DNA of 64,000 nt from Rhodobacteraceae bacterium EL129 (GTDB lineage Bacteria; Pseudomonadota; Alphaproteobacteria; Rhodobacterales; Rhodobacteraceae): the NCBI GenBank assembly GCA_900313005.1, contig ONZJ01000002.1:1318996-1382995 (forward strand), in the 5' to 3' direction. Shown here one piece after another: positions 1 to 9,097 of the stretch. Every line of letters begins with the position of its first letter. The first letter of the stretch is position 1. A program made the translations under genes and the position numbers. The notes beneath the pieces were generated by a model that saw only the letters and a program-made list of their open reading frames with translations, was not told the DNA's origin and made no database searches.

Positions 1-343
1 GAAGTCTGTCGTGCCAATCGGATAAACATTTCGGCCACGATGTGCCACCCATTTTGAGCCTTACGGGGCAAAGCTTGACTTTTGCACCTGCAGCATCCAC
101 ATGGAGGCCAACCGATGTTTCCTGCCGCGTGAGCAGACCAGCCACCAGAACGGTGCGCCAAGGATAAGAAACGAGACATCGAGGACTGATCCCAAAATCA
201 CGCGTGGGGCCAAACGCCAATCCAGCCGACTGCATGTTGCAGGGCGGTCAGGGTGTTGGCGCAAACCACGATTGCGGCGCGCCATAGGGGCTGCGCTGAT
301 GAACCATTGGTTTGGCACGCGATGCGGGTCGGCCAAAAAGGAT
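1..343. other. Left-edge region without a supported gene
   Basis: No gene can be supported here. On the minus strand one frame stays open from an ATG at 235 to the window edge (about 78 codons), but its product shows no motif I recognise and no clear ribosome binding site. The plus-strand frame leading into the helicase is also open from 101, but that upstream part is Arg/Ser-rich and unlike the N-terminus of RhlE-type helicases, so I treat it as untranslated. Confidence 0.4.
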
Positions 344-1669
344 ATGAATTTGAATTTGTTTGAAGAAATGGGCTTGCCCGCCGTGCTGGTGAAACGACTG
401 GCAGAACAAGGCATTACAGAACCCACCCCGATCCAAACCCACGCCATCCCTTACGGGCTGGATGGGCATGATGTGATGGGGTTGGCACAAACCGGCACCG
501 GCAAGACGGCGGCCTTTGGCTTGCCTCTGGTCACACGTCTGATGGACATGCCGGGCAAACCGGCGCCTAAATCCGTGCGGTCGTTGATCCTGGCCCCCAC
601 GCGCGAGCTGGCGACACAGATCAAAGATGCGCTGGTGCCGATGATTGCAGGTTCACCCATTAAGGTGGCTGTTGTCATGGGCGGTGTGGGCATCAACCCG
701 CAAATCAATAAGCTGTCGCGGGGCATGGACATTCTGGTGGCCACTCCGGGCCGATTGTTGGATTTGCTGGATCGCCGTGCTCTGACCCTGGCCGATACCA
801 AGTTTCTGGTACTTGATGAGGCGGATCAGATGCTCGACATGGGCTTCATCCATGCGCTGCGCAAGATCGCTGATCTGCTGCCAAAGGAACGCCAGACCAT
901 GTTGTTTTCGGCCACCATGCCAAAACAGATGGAGGAGATCGCGGCCAGCTATCTGACCCATCCCAAGCGTGTTGCGGTGAACCCTCCGGGCAAGGCCGCA
1001 GATAAGGTCACACAATGTGTGCACTTCATCGCCAAGTCGGAGAAGCCGAACCTGTTGATTGAACTGCTGGACGCCCACCGGGGCGAATTGGCGCTGGTCT
1101 TTGGCCGCACCAAACACGGCTCGGACAAACTGGCACGCAAGTTGGAGCAGGCGGGCTATTCGGTGGCTGCCATTCACGGCAATAAATCGCAAGGCCAACG
1201 GGACCGCGCCTTGAATGCCTTCCGCGAAGGCAAGGTGACGGTTCTGGTCGCTACTGATGTGGCGGCACGGGGGCTTGATATCCCCGACGTGAAACACGTT
1301 TACAACTACGACCTGCCAAACGTGCCCGAAAACTATGTGCACCGGATTGGCCGGACGGCGCGTGCGGGCAAAGACGGGCAGGCGGTGGCCTTCTGCGCGC
1401 CTGATGAGATGGGCGAGTTGAAAGACATCCAGAAGGTGATGAAAATCTCGATCCCCGTGGCCTCGGGCCGCCCGTGGGAAGAGCTGCCTGATCCAACGGC
1501 CAAACCCCAAGGTCAAGGACGGGGCAAAGGCCGTCGTCGTGGCGGCGGTGGAGGTGGTGGCGGTGGCCAAAACCAGGGCCAGGGCAAGCCGGGTGGCGGA
1601 CAAGGGCGTTCGCGTCGGCGGCGTCGTGGCGGCGGGGGAGGCGGAGGAAACCGAAGCCAAGCAGCCTGA
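344..1669 (+). CDS. DEAD-box ATP-dependent RNA helicase (RhlE-like)
   Basis: Cytoplasmic RNA-unwinding ATPase expected to act in ribosome assembly or RNA turnover. The protein has 441 residues when started at the ATG at 344, where the reading opens with MNLNLFEEMG, the usual family start; an AAAAGGA stretch precedes it. Visible in order: a Q motif (about 8-33), Walker A AQTGTGKT (about 48-55), DEAD at 158-161, SAT near 189, and HRIGRTARAG near 330. From about residue 385 the tail is basic with long Gly runs and Arg clusters, as in RGG-type RNA-binding tails. The frame is open 243 bases further upstream, but that part does not resemble a helicase. The gene is monocistronic and ends at a strong terminator. 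The exact subfamily is not settled. Confidence 0.95.
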   Translation: MNLNLFEEMGLPAVLVKRLAEQGITEPTPIQTHAIPYGLDGHDVMGLAQTGTGKTAAFGLPLVTRLMDMPGKPAPKSVRSLILAPTRELATQIKDALVPMIAGSPIKVAVVMGGVGINPQINKLSRGMDILVATPGRLLDLLDRRALTLADTKFLVLDEADQMLDMGFIHALRKIADLLPKERQTMLFSATMPKQMEEIAASYLTHPKRVAVNPPGKAADKVTQCVHFIAKSEKPNLLIELLDAHRGELALVFGRTKHGSDKLARKLEQAGYSVAAIHGNKSQGQRDRALNAFREGKVTVLVATDVAARGLDIPDVKHVYNYDLPNVPENYVHRIGRTARAGKDGQAVAFCAPDEMGELKDIQKVMKISIPVASGRPWEELPDPTAKPQGQGRGKGRRRGGGGGGGGGQNQGQGKPGGGQGRSRRRRRGGGGGGGNRSQAA

Positions 1670-1691
1670 TCCGATCCGTTCGATATCGACC

Positions 1692-1720
1692 AAAACGGCC
1701 TGCCCAAAGCGGGCCGTTTT
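1692..1720. terminator. Shared terminator between convergent genes
   Basis: Perfect 9-bp stem, AAAACGGCC at 1692-1700 against GGCCGTTTT at 1712-1720, with an 11-base loop. It has a T run on the plus side and, read on the other strand, one on the minus side too, so it can serve the helicase and the convergent cupin gene. Its right arm ends one base before the cupin stop codon. Confidence 0.85.
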
Positions 1721-1721
1721 C

Positions 1722-2462
1722 TTATGGGTTACAGCGCGCCATGATTTCGGGCGTCACAGGCTCGACCCCATAGGAGCGCCATTCGTGGTCGTCTTCCCAT
1801 TGCCAATGCTCGCGCATCCAGTTGCCCGCGCTGTCCTTATGCCACCACCAGTTCGGTGCACTTAGGTTTCCCCGCCAGATGTAGGACAATATCACTGGCT
1901 CGGTGCCCGTGTGCAGGGAATGCAGCCGCTCGGACGGGGTGACTGAGTACCCTCCCGGCGACAGCGCGTGCGGCACCTCGGCGACCCCATGTTTTATGGT
2001 CAACGCGCCGCTCAGGCAGATGTAGATCTCATTGGCCAGATGGGTGTGTAGCGGGTAGTCTAGATTGGGATGCAATACAAAGATGCCCGCATGCACGCCT
2101 GGCACGGCATCGGTGTGTGGCCGAAAGGTCAGAGCCGCCACATGCATGAAATCGCTTAGGTCCTTGGGCGCTTCGGGGCCGTGAAACACTGCAGACCAAT
2201 CCAGATATTCGGCGATGTCGCGCAATGTCTGGCCCATCTGGTTGTCATCAGGAATGTCATTCAGCGCCTGTGCCAGTACCGGATCGTTCTGAAAATTGCG
2301 TTTGCCGGGCCAGTCCCTTTCTGCAAAGCACCGCGCGATGTCGTCGTCTGACATCTCGTCTAACGCGTCCAGAAAAAGCCCTGTGTTCGGATCGGAAACG
2401 ACGTGTGCCCGCAGGCTTGCGCGTGTTGCGTCAAGATAGGTGCGAAACGCTTGGGGTCTCAT
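1722..2462 (-). CDS. Cupin protein of the DMSP-lyase-like (DddL/DddQ/DddW) type
   Basis: Probable metal-dependent cupin, 246 residues. The ATG at 2462 is chosen over upstream starts because CGAGGG precedes it at good distance. The cupin motif 1 is clear near residue 160 (HTHLANE, then CLSG six residues on), and a second motif with PSERLH follows about 35 residues later, giving the usual His/His/Glu/His metal site. The helical N-terminal part followed by a C-terminal cupin matches the DMSP lyase family (PF16867), some members of which split dimethylsulfoniopropionate into dimethyl sulfide and acrylate. Family membership is from memory of the fold and motifs; the substrate is inferred. It stands alone and convergent to the helicase, with no acrylate or DMSP transport genes beside it. 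Confidence 0.6.
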   Translation of the reverse strand: MRPQAFRTYLDATRASLRAHVVSDPNTGLFLDALDEMSDDDIARCFAERDWPGKRNFQNDPVLAQALNDIPDDNQMGQTLRDIAEYLDWSAVFHGPEAPKDLSDFMHVAALTFRPHTDAVPGVHAGIFVLHPNLDYPLHTHLANEIYICLSGALTIKHGVAEVPHALSPGGYSVTPSERLHSLHTGTEPVILSYIWRGNLSAPNWWWHKDSAGNWMREHWQWEDDHEWRSYGVEPVTPEIMARCNP

Positions 2463-2587
2463 TGGGTGGTGTCCCTCGCAACGGCTGATCCATTCGCCAT
2501 TGGTGCGGATCACAGGCCTGTGCGTCAACCACAAAGACAAACCGCGGCAGCCAGGGCCACCGCGGTTCACAAATGTAAGGGCTTAGA

Positions 2588-3460
2588 TCAGGCGTAGATC
2601 GAGGGCACGCCCATGTGCTCGTGAATGGCGTTGACCTGTGCGGGTTCAATCCCCATGGCCTGCGCCAGAGCGTGCAGATATTTCGCCTCGTTCTGGTTGT
2701 CCAGATCAATGCCCATGACCGACATCGCGTAAACCTGCTGTTCCAATCCGCGTGGTGTGTCATTTGCGATAGACTGCGGATCAACGGGCTGGCGCATTTC
2801 GTTTTGCACGAAAGCGCGTTCCTCGGCTGAAACATCGCCCAGACGTCCCAGCAGTTTTTGCTCTTCTGCCTGGTCGATCTCGCCGTCGGATTTCATTGCC
2901 ATGATCATGGCGCGCAGCATCAGGGCGGCCATGGCCTCCTGATCTGCCGAGGGTTGTGCTTTGGGTTCGTCCTGCGTGGCAAGTGCGTCATTCAGCATGT
3001 CGCCAAAGCTGCCGCCCGGTTTTGAAGGGGCATTGCCACCCGCCGCGCCCAAGAGACCGCCGAGCAGTCCGCCCAAGGCACCACCGCCGCCGCCTGCGCC
3101 ACCGTCGGCCAAGCCGCCCAGCAGATCATTCAGACCGCCACCCGCTGATCCGCCGCCCTGACGCGCGCCGCCCAGCTGTTCCAGTAGGCCACCCAGACCA
3201 CCGGCCTGACCACTACTGGCCGTACCGCCGCCTTGGCGGCCGCCCAGGACAGAGCCCAGCAAATCTTCCAGCCCGCCCCCTTGGGGTGCTTGCTGCTGCG
3301 CGCCGGGTGAATGCACGCCGCCAAACAGACCACCGTCACCGGTTTGTCCTCGCGATGCGGTTTGTCCCGCGCCGCCTTGGCCCTTTTTCATCATACCGCT
3401 TACGCCTTTGGCCACAGCGACGCCGATGGCCACTTTGGCCAGTGTTTTCATCATACTCAT
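2588..3460 (-). CDS. TerB-like / DUF533 family protein with Gly-rich linker
   Basis: 290 residues from the ATG at 3460, preceded by GGGAGGG; an earlier in-frame start at 3502 lacks such a site. Residues 1-25 form a short hydrophobic, basic segment (MSMMKTLAKVAIGVAVAKG). Residues about 30-165 are extremely rich in Gly, Gln and Ala with repeated GGL/LLGG units. The C-terminal 120 residues look like the DUF533/TerB fold of Escherichia coli YebE, with an acidic motif DGEIDQAEE. TerB-like domains may bind metal; the cellular role is unknown. It is divergent from the dioxygenase at 3627. Confidence 0.8.
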   Translation of the reverse strand: MSMMKTLAKVAIGVAVAKGVSGMMKKGQGGAGQTASRGQTGDGGLFGGVHSPGAQQQAPQGGGLEDLLGSVLGGRQGGGTASSGQAGGLGGLLEQLGGARQGGGSAGGGLNDLLGGLADGGAGGGGGALGGLLGGLLGAAGGNAPSKPGGSFGDMLNDALATQDEPKAQPSADQEAMAALMLRAMIMAMKSDGEIDQAEEQKLLGRLGDVSAEERAFVQNEMRQPVDPQSIANDTPRGLEQQVYAMSVMGIDLDNQNEAKYLHALAQAMGIEPAQVNAIHEHMGVPSIYA

Positions 3461-3626
3461 ATGGATTGCCCTCCCAGATTGGCTGATCGCACTATGGCCC
3501 AAGACGATCGCTAACCACAGGGGAAAACTGAAAAAAGTGACGCAAAGGCGGGATTTGACTTATATAAACCCAGATAAACCCGGATTGTGATGCTTTTTTT
3601 CGGGACACAAAATAAAGGGACACCGG

Positions 3627-4460
3627 ATGGAAATATCTCCTCTGACAGGCGGTCTGGGCGCTGAGGTTTTCGGGGCTGATCTCACAAATGGAGGAGATAG
3701 GGACGCCATTCGTGAGGCCTTTTCCCAGCATGCGGTGATCGTATTGCGCGCCCAGAATATGTCGCCCGAGGATCATCTGGCCTTTGCCCGTCAGTTCGGC
3801 CCGATTAACGTGAACCGGTTCTTTAAACCGCTTGATGAATACCCTGAAATTGCGACGGTCATAAAAGAGGCCGACCAGACCCAAGCCGTGGGGGAAGGGT
3901 GGCATACAGATCATTCCTATGATGTGGAGCCGGCCTTGGGATCCATCCTACGCGCGGTTGATATGCCACCGGTGGGGGGTGATACCGTCTTTGCGTCGAT
4001 GGGCATGGCCTATGATGCTTTGTCGGCCCCGATGCAGGGCTTTCTGGAAGGACTGGAGGCCTGGCATTCCTCCCGGCACGTCTTCGGGGCAACGGTTCAA
4101 AACAGCGAGGCGGCCCGTTCAGGCCGATTGAGCAATGCGGATGCCGCCCAACAGGACGCGCGACACCCGGTGGTGATCCGGCATCCTCTGTCGGGCCGCA
4201 AGACGCTCTACGTTAACCCGGTGTTTACCACGTCGATTGAAGGATTGGGTCAGGAGGAATCCGATGCGCTGCTCGCGTTTCTCTATACTCATTGTCAGAA
4301 GCCCGAATTTCAATGCCGCGTGCGCTATGCGACCGGTGATCTGGCCATGTGGGACAATCGCGCGACATGGCATAAGGCGATCAACGACTATCACGGGCAC
4401 CGACGCGAGATGCACCGGATCACGGTAGAGGGCTGCGCGCTGAGTGCTGCGCGGGGTTAA
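3627..4460 (+). CDS. TauD/TfdA family Fe(II)/2-oxoglutarate dioxygenase
   Basis: 277-residue cytoplasmic dioxygenase expected to couple 2-oxoglutarate decarboxylation to oxidation of a small substrate. The Fe(II) facial triad is visible as H-x-D in WHTDHSYD (about residues 93-99) and the distal His in ATWHKA near 250; the following HRITVEG carries the Arg that binds 2-oxoglutarate. The start has an AAAGGGA site. Its 3' end overlaps the convergent antiporter gene by four bases. Substrate is not deducible: the family includes taurine, 2,4-D, butyrobetaine and carnitine-type enzymes. A second family member lies at 39202. Confidence 0.9.
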   Translation: MEISPLTGGLGAEVFGADLTNGGDRDAIREAFSQHAVIVLRAQNMSPEDHLAFARQFGPINVNRFFKPLDEYPEIATVIKEADQTQAVGEGWHTDHSYDVEPALGSILRAVDMPPVGGDTVFASMGMAYDALSAPMQGFLEGLEAWHSSRHVFGATVQNSEAARSGRLSNADAAQQDARHPVVIRHPLSGRKTLYVNPVFTTSIEGLGQEESDALLAFLYTHCQKPEFQCRVRYATGDLAMWDNRATWHKAINDYHGHRREMHRITVEGCALSAARG

Positions 4461-5704
4461 ACCAGATCTGGTTCGCGCCCCAACCGGTTGGCCAGTTTGG
4501 TCACTGTCAGACCCTGAACGACGATCGAGAAGATCACCACCACATAGGTGCAGGTCAGGATCAGAGGTTTCCATTCGCTGTCCGGCAGGCTGAGCGCCAA
4601 TGCGACCGAGATACCGCCTTTGAGGCCGCCCCATGTCATCACCGGGATCACATCGCGCGGGAAGGTGCGGAATGGGCTGAGCAACAGCACCGGCACCGCG
4701 ACGGCGGCAAGGCGTGCCACCAGCGCCAGCCCCAGCGACAAGAGGGCCGACAGCAGGAAGTCCGCTTCAAACGCCACGGCGAAGACCTCAAACCCGATGA
4801 GCAGGAACAACACCGCGTTCAGGATCTCGTCAATCAGTTTCCAGAAGGCGTCGACATATTTGCGGGTTTCCTCGGACATCCCATGTTTGGCGCCCACGTC
4901 ACCAATCAACAAACCAGCACAGACCGCCATGATAGGGGCCGAGAAATGCAGGTAAACCGCCAGCTCGTAGCCCCCAAACGCCAAACCCAATGTTAGTAGA
5001 ACTTCAAGCGAGGGATCATCAATCCGGCGCATGACGCGGAAGGTCAGCCACCCCAGCGCGATGCCCAGAAGCGCGCCGCCGACGGCCTCTTGCAGGAACA
5101 GTTTTACCGCACCTTCAAGACCGCTGGCATGATGACCATCGGATGGGAAAGCAATGCCCACAAGCACGAGGAAAACCACATACCCCACGCCGTCATTGAA
5201 CAGGCTTTCGCCCGCAATCTTGGTTTCCAAGGACTTGCGCAGATTAGCCTCGCGTAAAACACCCAGTACGGCGACAGGGTCAGTGGGGGAAATCAAAGCC
5301 CCAAACACCAGCGCCACCAGCAGGGGCATACCCGTGACCCAACTGAACACGCTGCCAAAAATCACGGTGGACAGGGCGACCCCCAGCGTGGCCATCAGGA
5401 ACACAACGCGCCACTGCGCCTTGAGGTCGCTGAGCTTCACGTGCAAAGCCCCGGCAAACAGCATCAGCCCCAGCATCCCTTCGAGCAGGGCATCGGAAAA
5501 GTCGATCCCCAGGATCACCGAGCGCATGGTTTCAGCGATGATCAGCTGGGGCCAGATCATATCGGTGATTAACACTCCAAAAGAAGCAAAAAGCGCCACC
5601 ACAAGGATGCCGATTGCCGAAGGCAGTTTCAAAAACAAATAGTTGATGGCCCCAAAGGCACCCGCGAGCACGATCAGAAGAGATGTGATTTGAAGGATAT
5701 TCAT
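4457..5704 (-). CDS. Cation:proton antiporter, CPA1/NhaP type
   Basis: 415-residue inner-membrane protein with about twelve hydrophobic segments. The acidic transport motif SPTDPVAVLG (about 145-155) and the downstream ESLFNDGVGYV (about 170-180) with its Asn-Asp pair are diagnostic for the CPA1 Na+/H+ exchanger core. It should exchange Na+ or K+ for protons and help salt and pH balance. It lacks the large cytosolic C-terminal regulatory domain found in some relatives and ends soon after the last helix. The gene is monocistronic and converges on the dioxygenase with a four-base overlap. Confidence 0.93.
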   Translation of the reverse strand: MNILQITSLLIVLAGAFGAINYLFLKLPSAIGILVVALFASFGVLITDMIWPQLIIAETMRSVILGIDFSDALLEGMLGLMLFAGALHVKLSDLKAQWRVVFLMATLGVALSTVIFGSVFSWVTGMPLLVALVFGALISPTDPVAVLGVLREANLRKSLETKIAGESLFNDGVGYVVFLVLVGIAFPSDGHHASGLEGAVKLFLQEAVGGALLGIALGWLTFRVMRRIDDPSLEVLLTLGLAFGGYELAVYLHFSAPIMAVCAGLLIGDVGAKHGMSEETRKYVDAFWKLIDEILNAVLFLLIGFEVFAVAFEADFLLSALLSLGLALVARLAAVAVPVLLLSPFRTFPRDVIPVMTWGGLKGGISVALALSLPDSEWKPLILTCTYVVVIFSIVVQGLTVTKLANRLGREPDLV

Positions 5705-5786
5705 GTCGGGGGATGGCCTTTACTGATACGCGTTCCGACCCTGCTAGCACGCAAGCGGGAAGGTGGCCAGATGTTCGATCTGCCTG

Positions 5787-7208
5787 TCAGGTGCCGCAAA
5801 ATGTCTGCCGGACAACTTCGGATGGAGTGGGCGGGTGAGCCAAATCCTGTGCCTCTGGTTGGTCCCCGAACGGCGTGGCCAAGGTGTCCATCAGCCGCCC
5901 CATCGGGGCAAAATCATCGGCAACACCCGCTTGGATCATCTGCTCAATCCGGTGGTTGCGGGGGATGAAGGCCGGGTTTGCGGCGTTCATCCGCGTCTGT
6001 GGGTCCGCTTCAGACACCAAACGCTTGGTCCAATTGGCCTCCCACTGGTCATAGCTGGCGGGATTGAGGAACTGGTCGCGCGCCTGTGTCGTGCCCAACG
6101 CGCGGAAGGTGTTGGTGAAATCCGCGCGGTTCTCGGCCATCCGCTCCAGCAGGTCGGTGATCAGCGCGGTATCGTCCTCGGTGGCTTCGGCGATCCCGAT
6201 TTTAGGGCCAAAAGCGGCACGCCATTCGGCCTCGATCAGATCGGGCATGGCATGCACGGCTTGGGTGAACTCTTCGACCGCCTGATCTGCATCGGGCATC
6301 AACAGGACCAGACAGGTGGCCAGCTGCGCCATGTTCCACACGATCACATTGCGTTGGTTGCTGTATGAATACCGCCCATGCGCGTCGATTGAACTGAAGA
6401 CTTTGTCAGGCTGATAATCATCCATGAAAGCACAGGGGCCGTAATCAATCGTTTCGCCCGAGATGGTGGTGTTGTCGGTGTTCATCACCCCGTGGATGAA
6501 CCCCACGGCCATCCATTTGGCGATCAGACTTGCTTGCCGGGCGATGACGGCGTTCAGGAATTCCGTGGGATTTGTGGCGTCGGGGTAATGCCGGGCCACG
6601 CTATAGTCAAAAAGCGCCTGCAGGCTGGTCACATCGCGGCGCGCGGCGAAGAACTGGAACGTGCCCACGCGAATGTGGCTCGCAGCCACGCGGGTCAGGA
6701 CAGCGCCTGGCAACCCGCCTTGCTCGCGGTAGACCGGCTCTCCAGTGGAGACGGCGGCCAGGGCACGGCTGGTGGGGATGCCCATCGCATGCATGGCCTC
6801 GGACACAACGTATTCGCGCAGGACGGGGCCCAGCCACGCGCGGCCATCTCCGTTACGCGAATAGGGGGTGGGGCCAGAACCTTTGAGCTGAATGTCGTAA
6901 CGCTGGCCATCCTTGCCCAGGACTTCGCCCATCAGGTTGGCGCGGCCATCGCCCAGCTGTGGCGAAAACCCGCCGAATTGGTGCCCAGCATATGCTTGCG
7001 CCATAGGGTCTGCACCTTCGGGCAGGGAGTTGCCGGAAAAGGCCAGGGCCATTTCTTTCGGACCCCCCGACGTGATTCCAAGATCGGACGCCAGTTCCGT
7101 ATTGAAACGGATCAATGCGGGTGTTTTCACCGGCATCGGATTAAGCCGGGTATAAAACGGGGAGGGCAGCGTGCCATAGGTGTTGTCGAAGGGGATATTC
7201 ACGGCCAT
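5787..7208 (-). CDS. selO: SelO/YdiU family protein adenylyltransferase
   Basis: 473-residue pseudokinase-fold enzyme of the YdiU/SelO family, which transfers AMP from ATP to protein side chains and is linked to redox stress in bacteria. Visible: N-terminal DNTYGTLP and FYTRLNP; the nucleotide-binding stretch KGSGPTPYSRNGDGRAWLG (about 110-128); GVMNTDN with the metal-binding Asn/Asp near 240; and DYGPCAF near 255. The C-terminus is FCGT, so Cys takes the place of the selenocysteine of eukaryotic SelO and no recoding is needed. Length fits the family (about 470-490). Confidence 0.95.
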   Translation of the reverse strand: MAVNIPFDNTYGTLPSPFYTRLNPMPVKTPALIRFNTELASDLGITSGGPKEMALAFSGNSLPEGADPMAQAYAGHQFGGFSPQLGDGRANLMGEVLGKDGQRYDIQLKGSGPTPYSRNGDGRAWLGPVLREYVVSEAMHAMGIPTSRALAAVSTGEPVYREQGGLPGAVLTRVAASHIRVGTFQFFAARRDVTSLQALFDYSVARHYPDATNPTEFLNAVIARQASLIAKWMAVGFIHGVMNTDNTTISGETIDYGPCAFMDDYQPDKVFSSIDAHGRYSYSNQRNVIVWNMAQLATCLVLLMPDADQAVEEFTQAVHAMPDLIEAEWRAAFGPKIGIAEATEDDTALITDLLERMAENRADFTNTFRALGTTQARDQFLNPASYDQWEANWTKRLVSEADPQTRMNAANPAFIPRNHRIEQMIQAGVADDFAPMGRLMDTLATPFGDQPEAQDLAHPPTPSEVVRQTFCGT

Positions 7209-7276
7209 GCGTCTAACATAAGCGCCTTTTTGCGGATGGCCAGAGGTGGCGGAATGGTAATCATTGAAAGGGTGCT

Positions 7277-7633
7277 TTGATTTCCATAAACAAAGCCATG
7301 ATCCGAAGCTTCAGAAACTTAATCGAGCGGCAAATTCAGAAAGCACGGCTTGAGGGCCAGCTCGATAATCTGAAAGGGGAAGGTGAACCTTTACCCGATC
7401 GGCCCGAAGAGGCGATGGTGGATAAGGCGGATGCAATCGGATTTCGCATCATGGCTCAGGCCGGGGTACTTCCAGAAGAGATCGCAATCAAAAAACAAAT
7501 CATCAAACAACGTGAGCTATTGGATGGTATTACTGATCCGGCAGCTCGCAAAGATGCAATGAAAGAATTGGCGAAACTCGAAACACGTTACGGAATCGCC
7601 ATCGAGGCGCGCAAAAAATTCTTGAAGAATTAG
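7277..7633 (+). CDS. DUF1992 (DnaJ C28-like conserved domain) protein
   Basis: 118-residue basic helical protein if started at the TTG at 7277, which has AAAGGG four bases upstream; the next candidate is the ATG at 7298, lacking such a site. The body carries the DUF1992/DJC28 signature: QIQKARLEGQLDNLKGEGEPLP, then a coiled region rich in Lys, Glu and Ala. No J domain is present. In bacteria these are small stand-alone proteins of unknown role. It is divergent from selO and convergent with the GNAT gene. Confidence 0.75.
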   Translation: MISINKAMIRSFRNLIERQIQKARLEGQLDNLKGEGEPLPDRPEEAMVDKADAIGFRIMAQAGVLPEEIAIKKQIIKQRELLDGITDPAARKDAMKELAKLETRYGIAIEARKKFLKN

Positions 7634-7650
7634 GAAGTCTTTGACTTCGT

Positions 7651-8097
7651 TCAGAGTTCCCGACTCATCAATATGTAATCGTCGTTTGGCTTAAAATGCA
7701 GCTTTTCATAGAGTTTACGAAGCTTCGCATTGCCCCGGTCGACCTCCAGATGCAGGGAGCGCAAACCAGCTGCGGCCAATGCCTTGGGCAAAGACAGCAG
7801 CACCTCGGTGCCGATGCCACGACCACGGACCGCGGGGCGGATGTAGAACTCATCCAACAATCCTTCCAGGCCGCCTGCCTGAACGGACCAGCCAAAACTG
7901 ACACTTGCATATCCAATGGGTGCGCGAGCCGGACCAATCAGGTAGACAGCGCCATGAGGCGAGCCTTCAAGAAGTGGCATGAGCGCATTGGTGCGGGTCA
8001 CATGATCTTGGGTGACACCTGTCTCAGAATGAAAATCAGCGACAAGGCGCGTGATCCGGTCAATGTCGTCAGGTTTGGCAAGGGTGAGGGCGGTCAT
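7651..8097 (-). CDS. GNAT family N-acetyltransferase
   Basis: 148 residues, the size of a single GNAT domain. Beta strands and the acetyl-CoA pyrophosphate loop RPAVRGRGIGTEVL (about 85-99) are clear, followed by HLEVDRGNAKLRKLYEKL, the usual last helix. The acceptor is not predictable. The start codon overlaps the stop of the nucleoside hydrolase (ATGA), so the two are translated as a unit. Confidence 0.9.
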   Translation of the reverse strand: MTALTLAKPDDIDRITRLVADFHSETGVTQDHVTRTNALMPLLEGSPHGAVYLIGPARAPIGYASVSFGWSVQAGGLEGLLDEFYIRPAVRGRGIGTEVLLSLPKALAAAGLRSLHLEVDRGNAKLRKLYEKLHFKPNDDYILMSREL

Positions 8098-9035
8098 AAG
8101 CGGCCGAGCCTTTCTGTGAGAAGTTCAAAGAAACCATCGGCGTCGATGTCGCCAACAAAATATGCGTTGGGTGCCAGGTCGGTCACACCCCACCAGTCGG
8201 CGACGGTCATGCCCATCGTCAGCTCGGACTGGGTTTCAATCCTCACGTTGACATATCGGCCTGTGAACAGCTCGGGGCGGATCAGATAGGCGATCACGCA
8301 AGGATCGTGCAGGGGGGCGCCGGGGCTGCCATATTTTTCGCGGTCGTAGCGCTCAAAAAATTCGGTCATCTGTGCGGTGGCGATGCCAACGGGTGTGCCA
8401 AGAGCACGGAAGGCGGCGTTGCGCGCTTGGGTCACCAAAGCTTTGTGCGTCACGTCAAGTGGCATCACGGTGATGGGGGCGCCCGAACGGAAGACAATGT
8501 CGGCGGCGTGCGGGTCCACGTAGATATTGAACTCGGCCGTTGGGGTGACGTTGCCCACCTGGAAGTAGGCCCCACCCATTAGGATAATTTCCTGAACCTT
8601 TTCAACAATATCCGGGGCCTTGTTAAAAGCAGTGGCGACATTGGTCAAAGGACCGACAGGGCACAGGCTCACCGAGCCTTTCGGTTCGTTTCGCAGGGTC
8701 TCAATGATGAACTCAACCGCGTGTTGGTCCTGCAAAGGCATCTGGGGCTCTGGCAGGTCCGGCCCGTCCAAACCGGTTTTGCCATGTACATATTCCGCCG
8801 TGACCAAATCCCGCCCCAGCGGGCGGTCGCAGCCGGCGAACACGCGCAATTCGGAATGCCCGGCCAATTCGCAAATGATGCGCGCATTGCGCGCCGTCAG
8901 CTCAAGCGGCACGTTGCCCGCCACACAAGTGATCCCCAGCACGTTAATTTCCGCAGGGCTGGCCAACGCCAGAAGGATGGCGACGGCATCATCCTGTCCG
9001 GGATCGGTATCAATAATGATCTTGCGTGGGGTCAT
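8094..9035 (-). CDS. Inosine/uridine-preferring nucleoside hydrolase family protein
   Basis: 313-residue ribohydrolase that cleaves the N-glycosidic bond of nucleosides to base and ribose. The family hallmark DTDPGQDDA (about 8-16), with the Asp cluster that binds Ca2+, is intact. The GNIPL-like region (VAGNVPLE) and a late HDPC motif with the catalytic-site His and Asp also fit. The ATG at 9035 is chosen because AGAGGAAG precedes it; an in-frame start 36 bases earlier has none. It is the first gene of a two-gene unit with the GNAT enzyme and acts in nucleoside salvage or catabolism. Confidence 0.93.
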   Translation of the reverse strand: MTPRKIIIDTDPGQDDAVAILLALASPAEINVLGITCVAGNVPLELTARNARIICELAGHSELRVFAGCDRPLGRDLVTAEYVHGKTGLDGPDLPEPQMPLQDQHAVEFIIETLRNEPKGSVSLCPVGPLTNVATAFNKAPDIVEKVQEIILMGGAYFQVGNVTPTAEFNIYVDPHAADIVFRSGAPITVMPLDVTHKALVTQARNAAFRALGTPVGIATAQMTEFFERYDREKYGSPGAPLHDPCVIAYLIRPELFTGRYVNVRIETQSELTMGMTVADWWGVTDLAPNAYFVGDIDADGFFELLTERLGRL

Positions 9036-9097
9036 CTCTTCCTCTTGGCGGCTGTGGTGTGAAATGTCCACCGGGATGCTCGGGAGATGGGCAAAAC

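Noticed and set aside
653-1693. 346-codon minus-strand frame in the helicase gene
   Set aside because: Antisense shadow; the plus strand encodes every helicase motif.
5787-5800. Selenocysteine at the SelO C-terminus
   Set aside because: The codon is an ordinary Cys codon (FCGT end) and no in-frame UGA precedes the stop.
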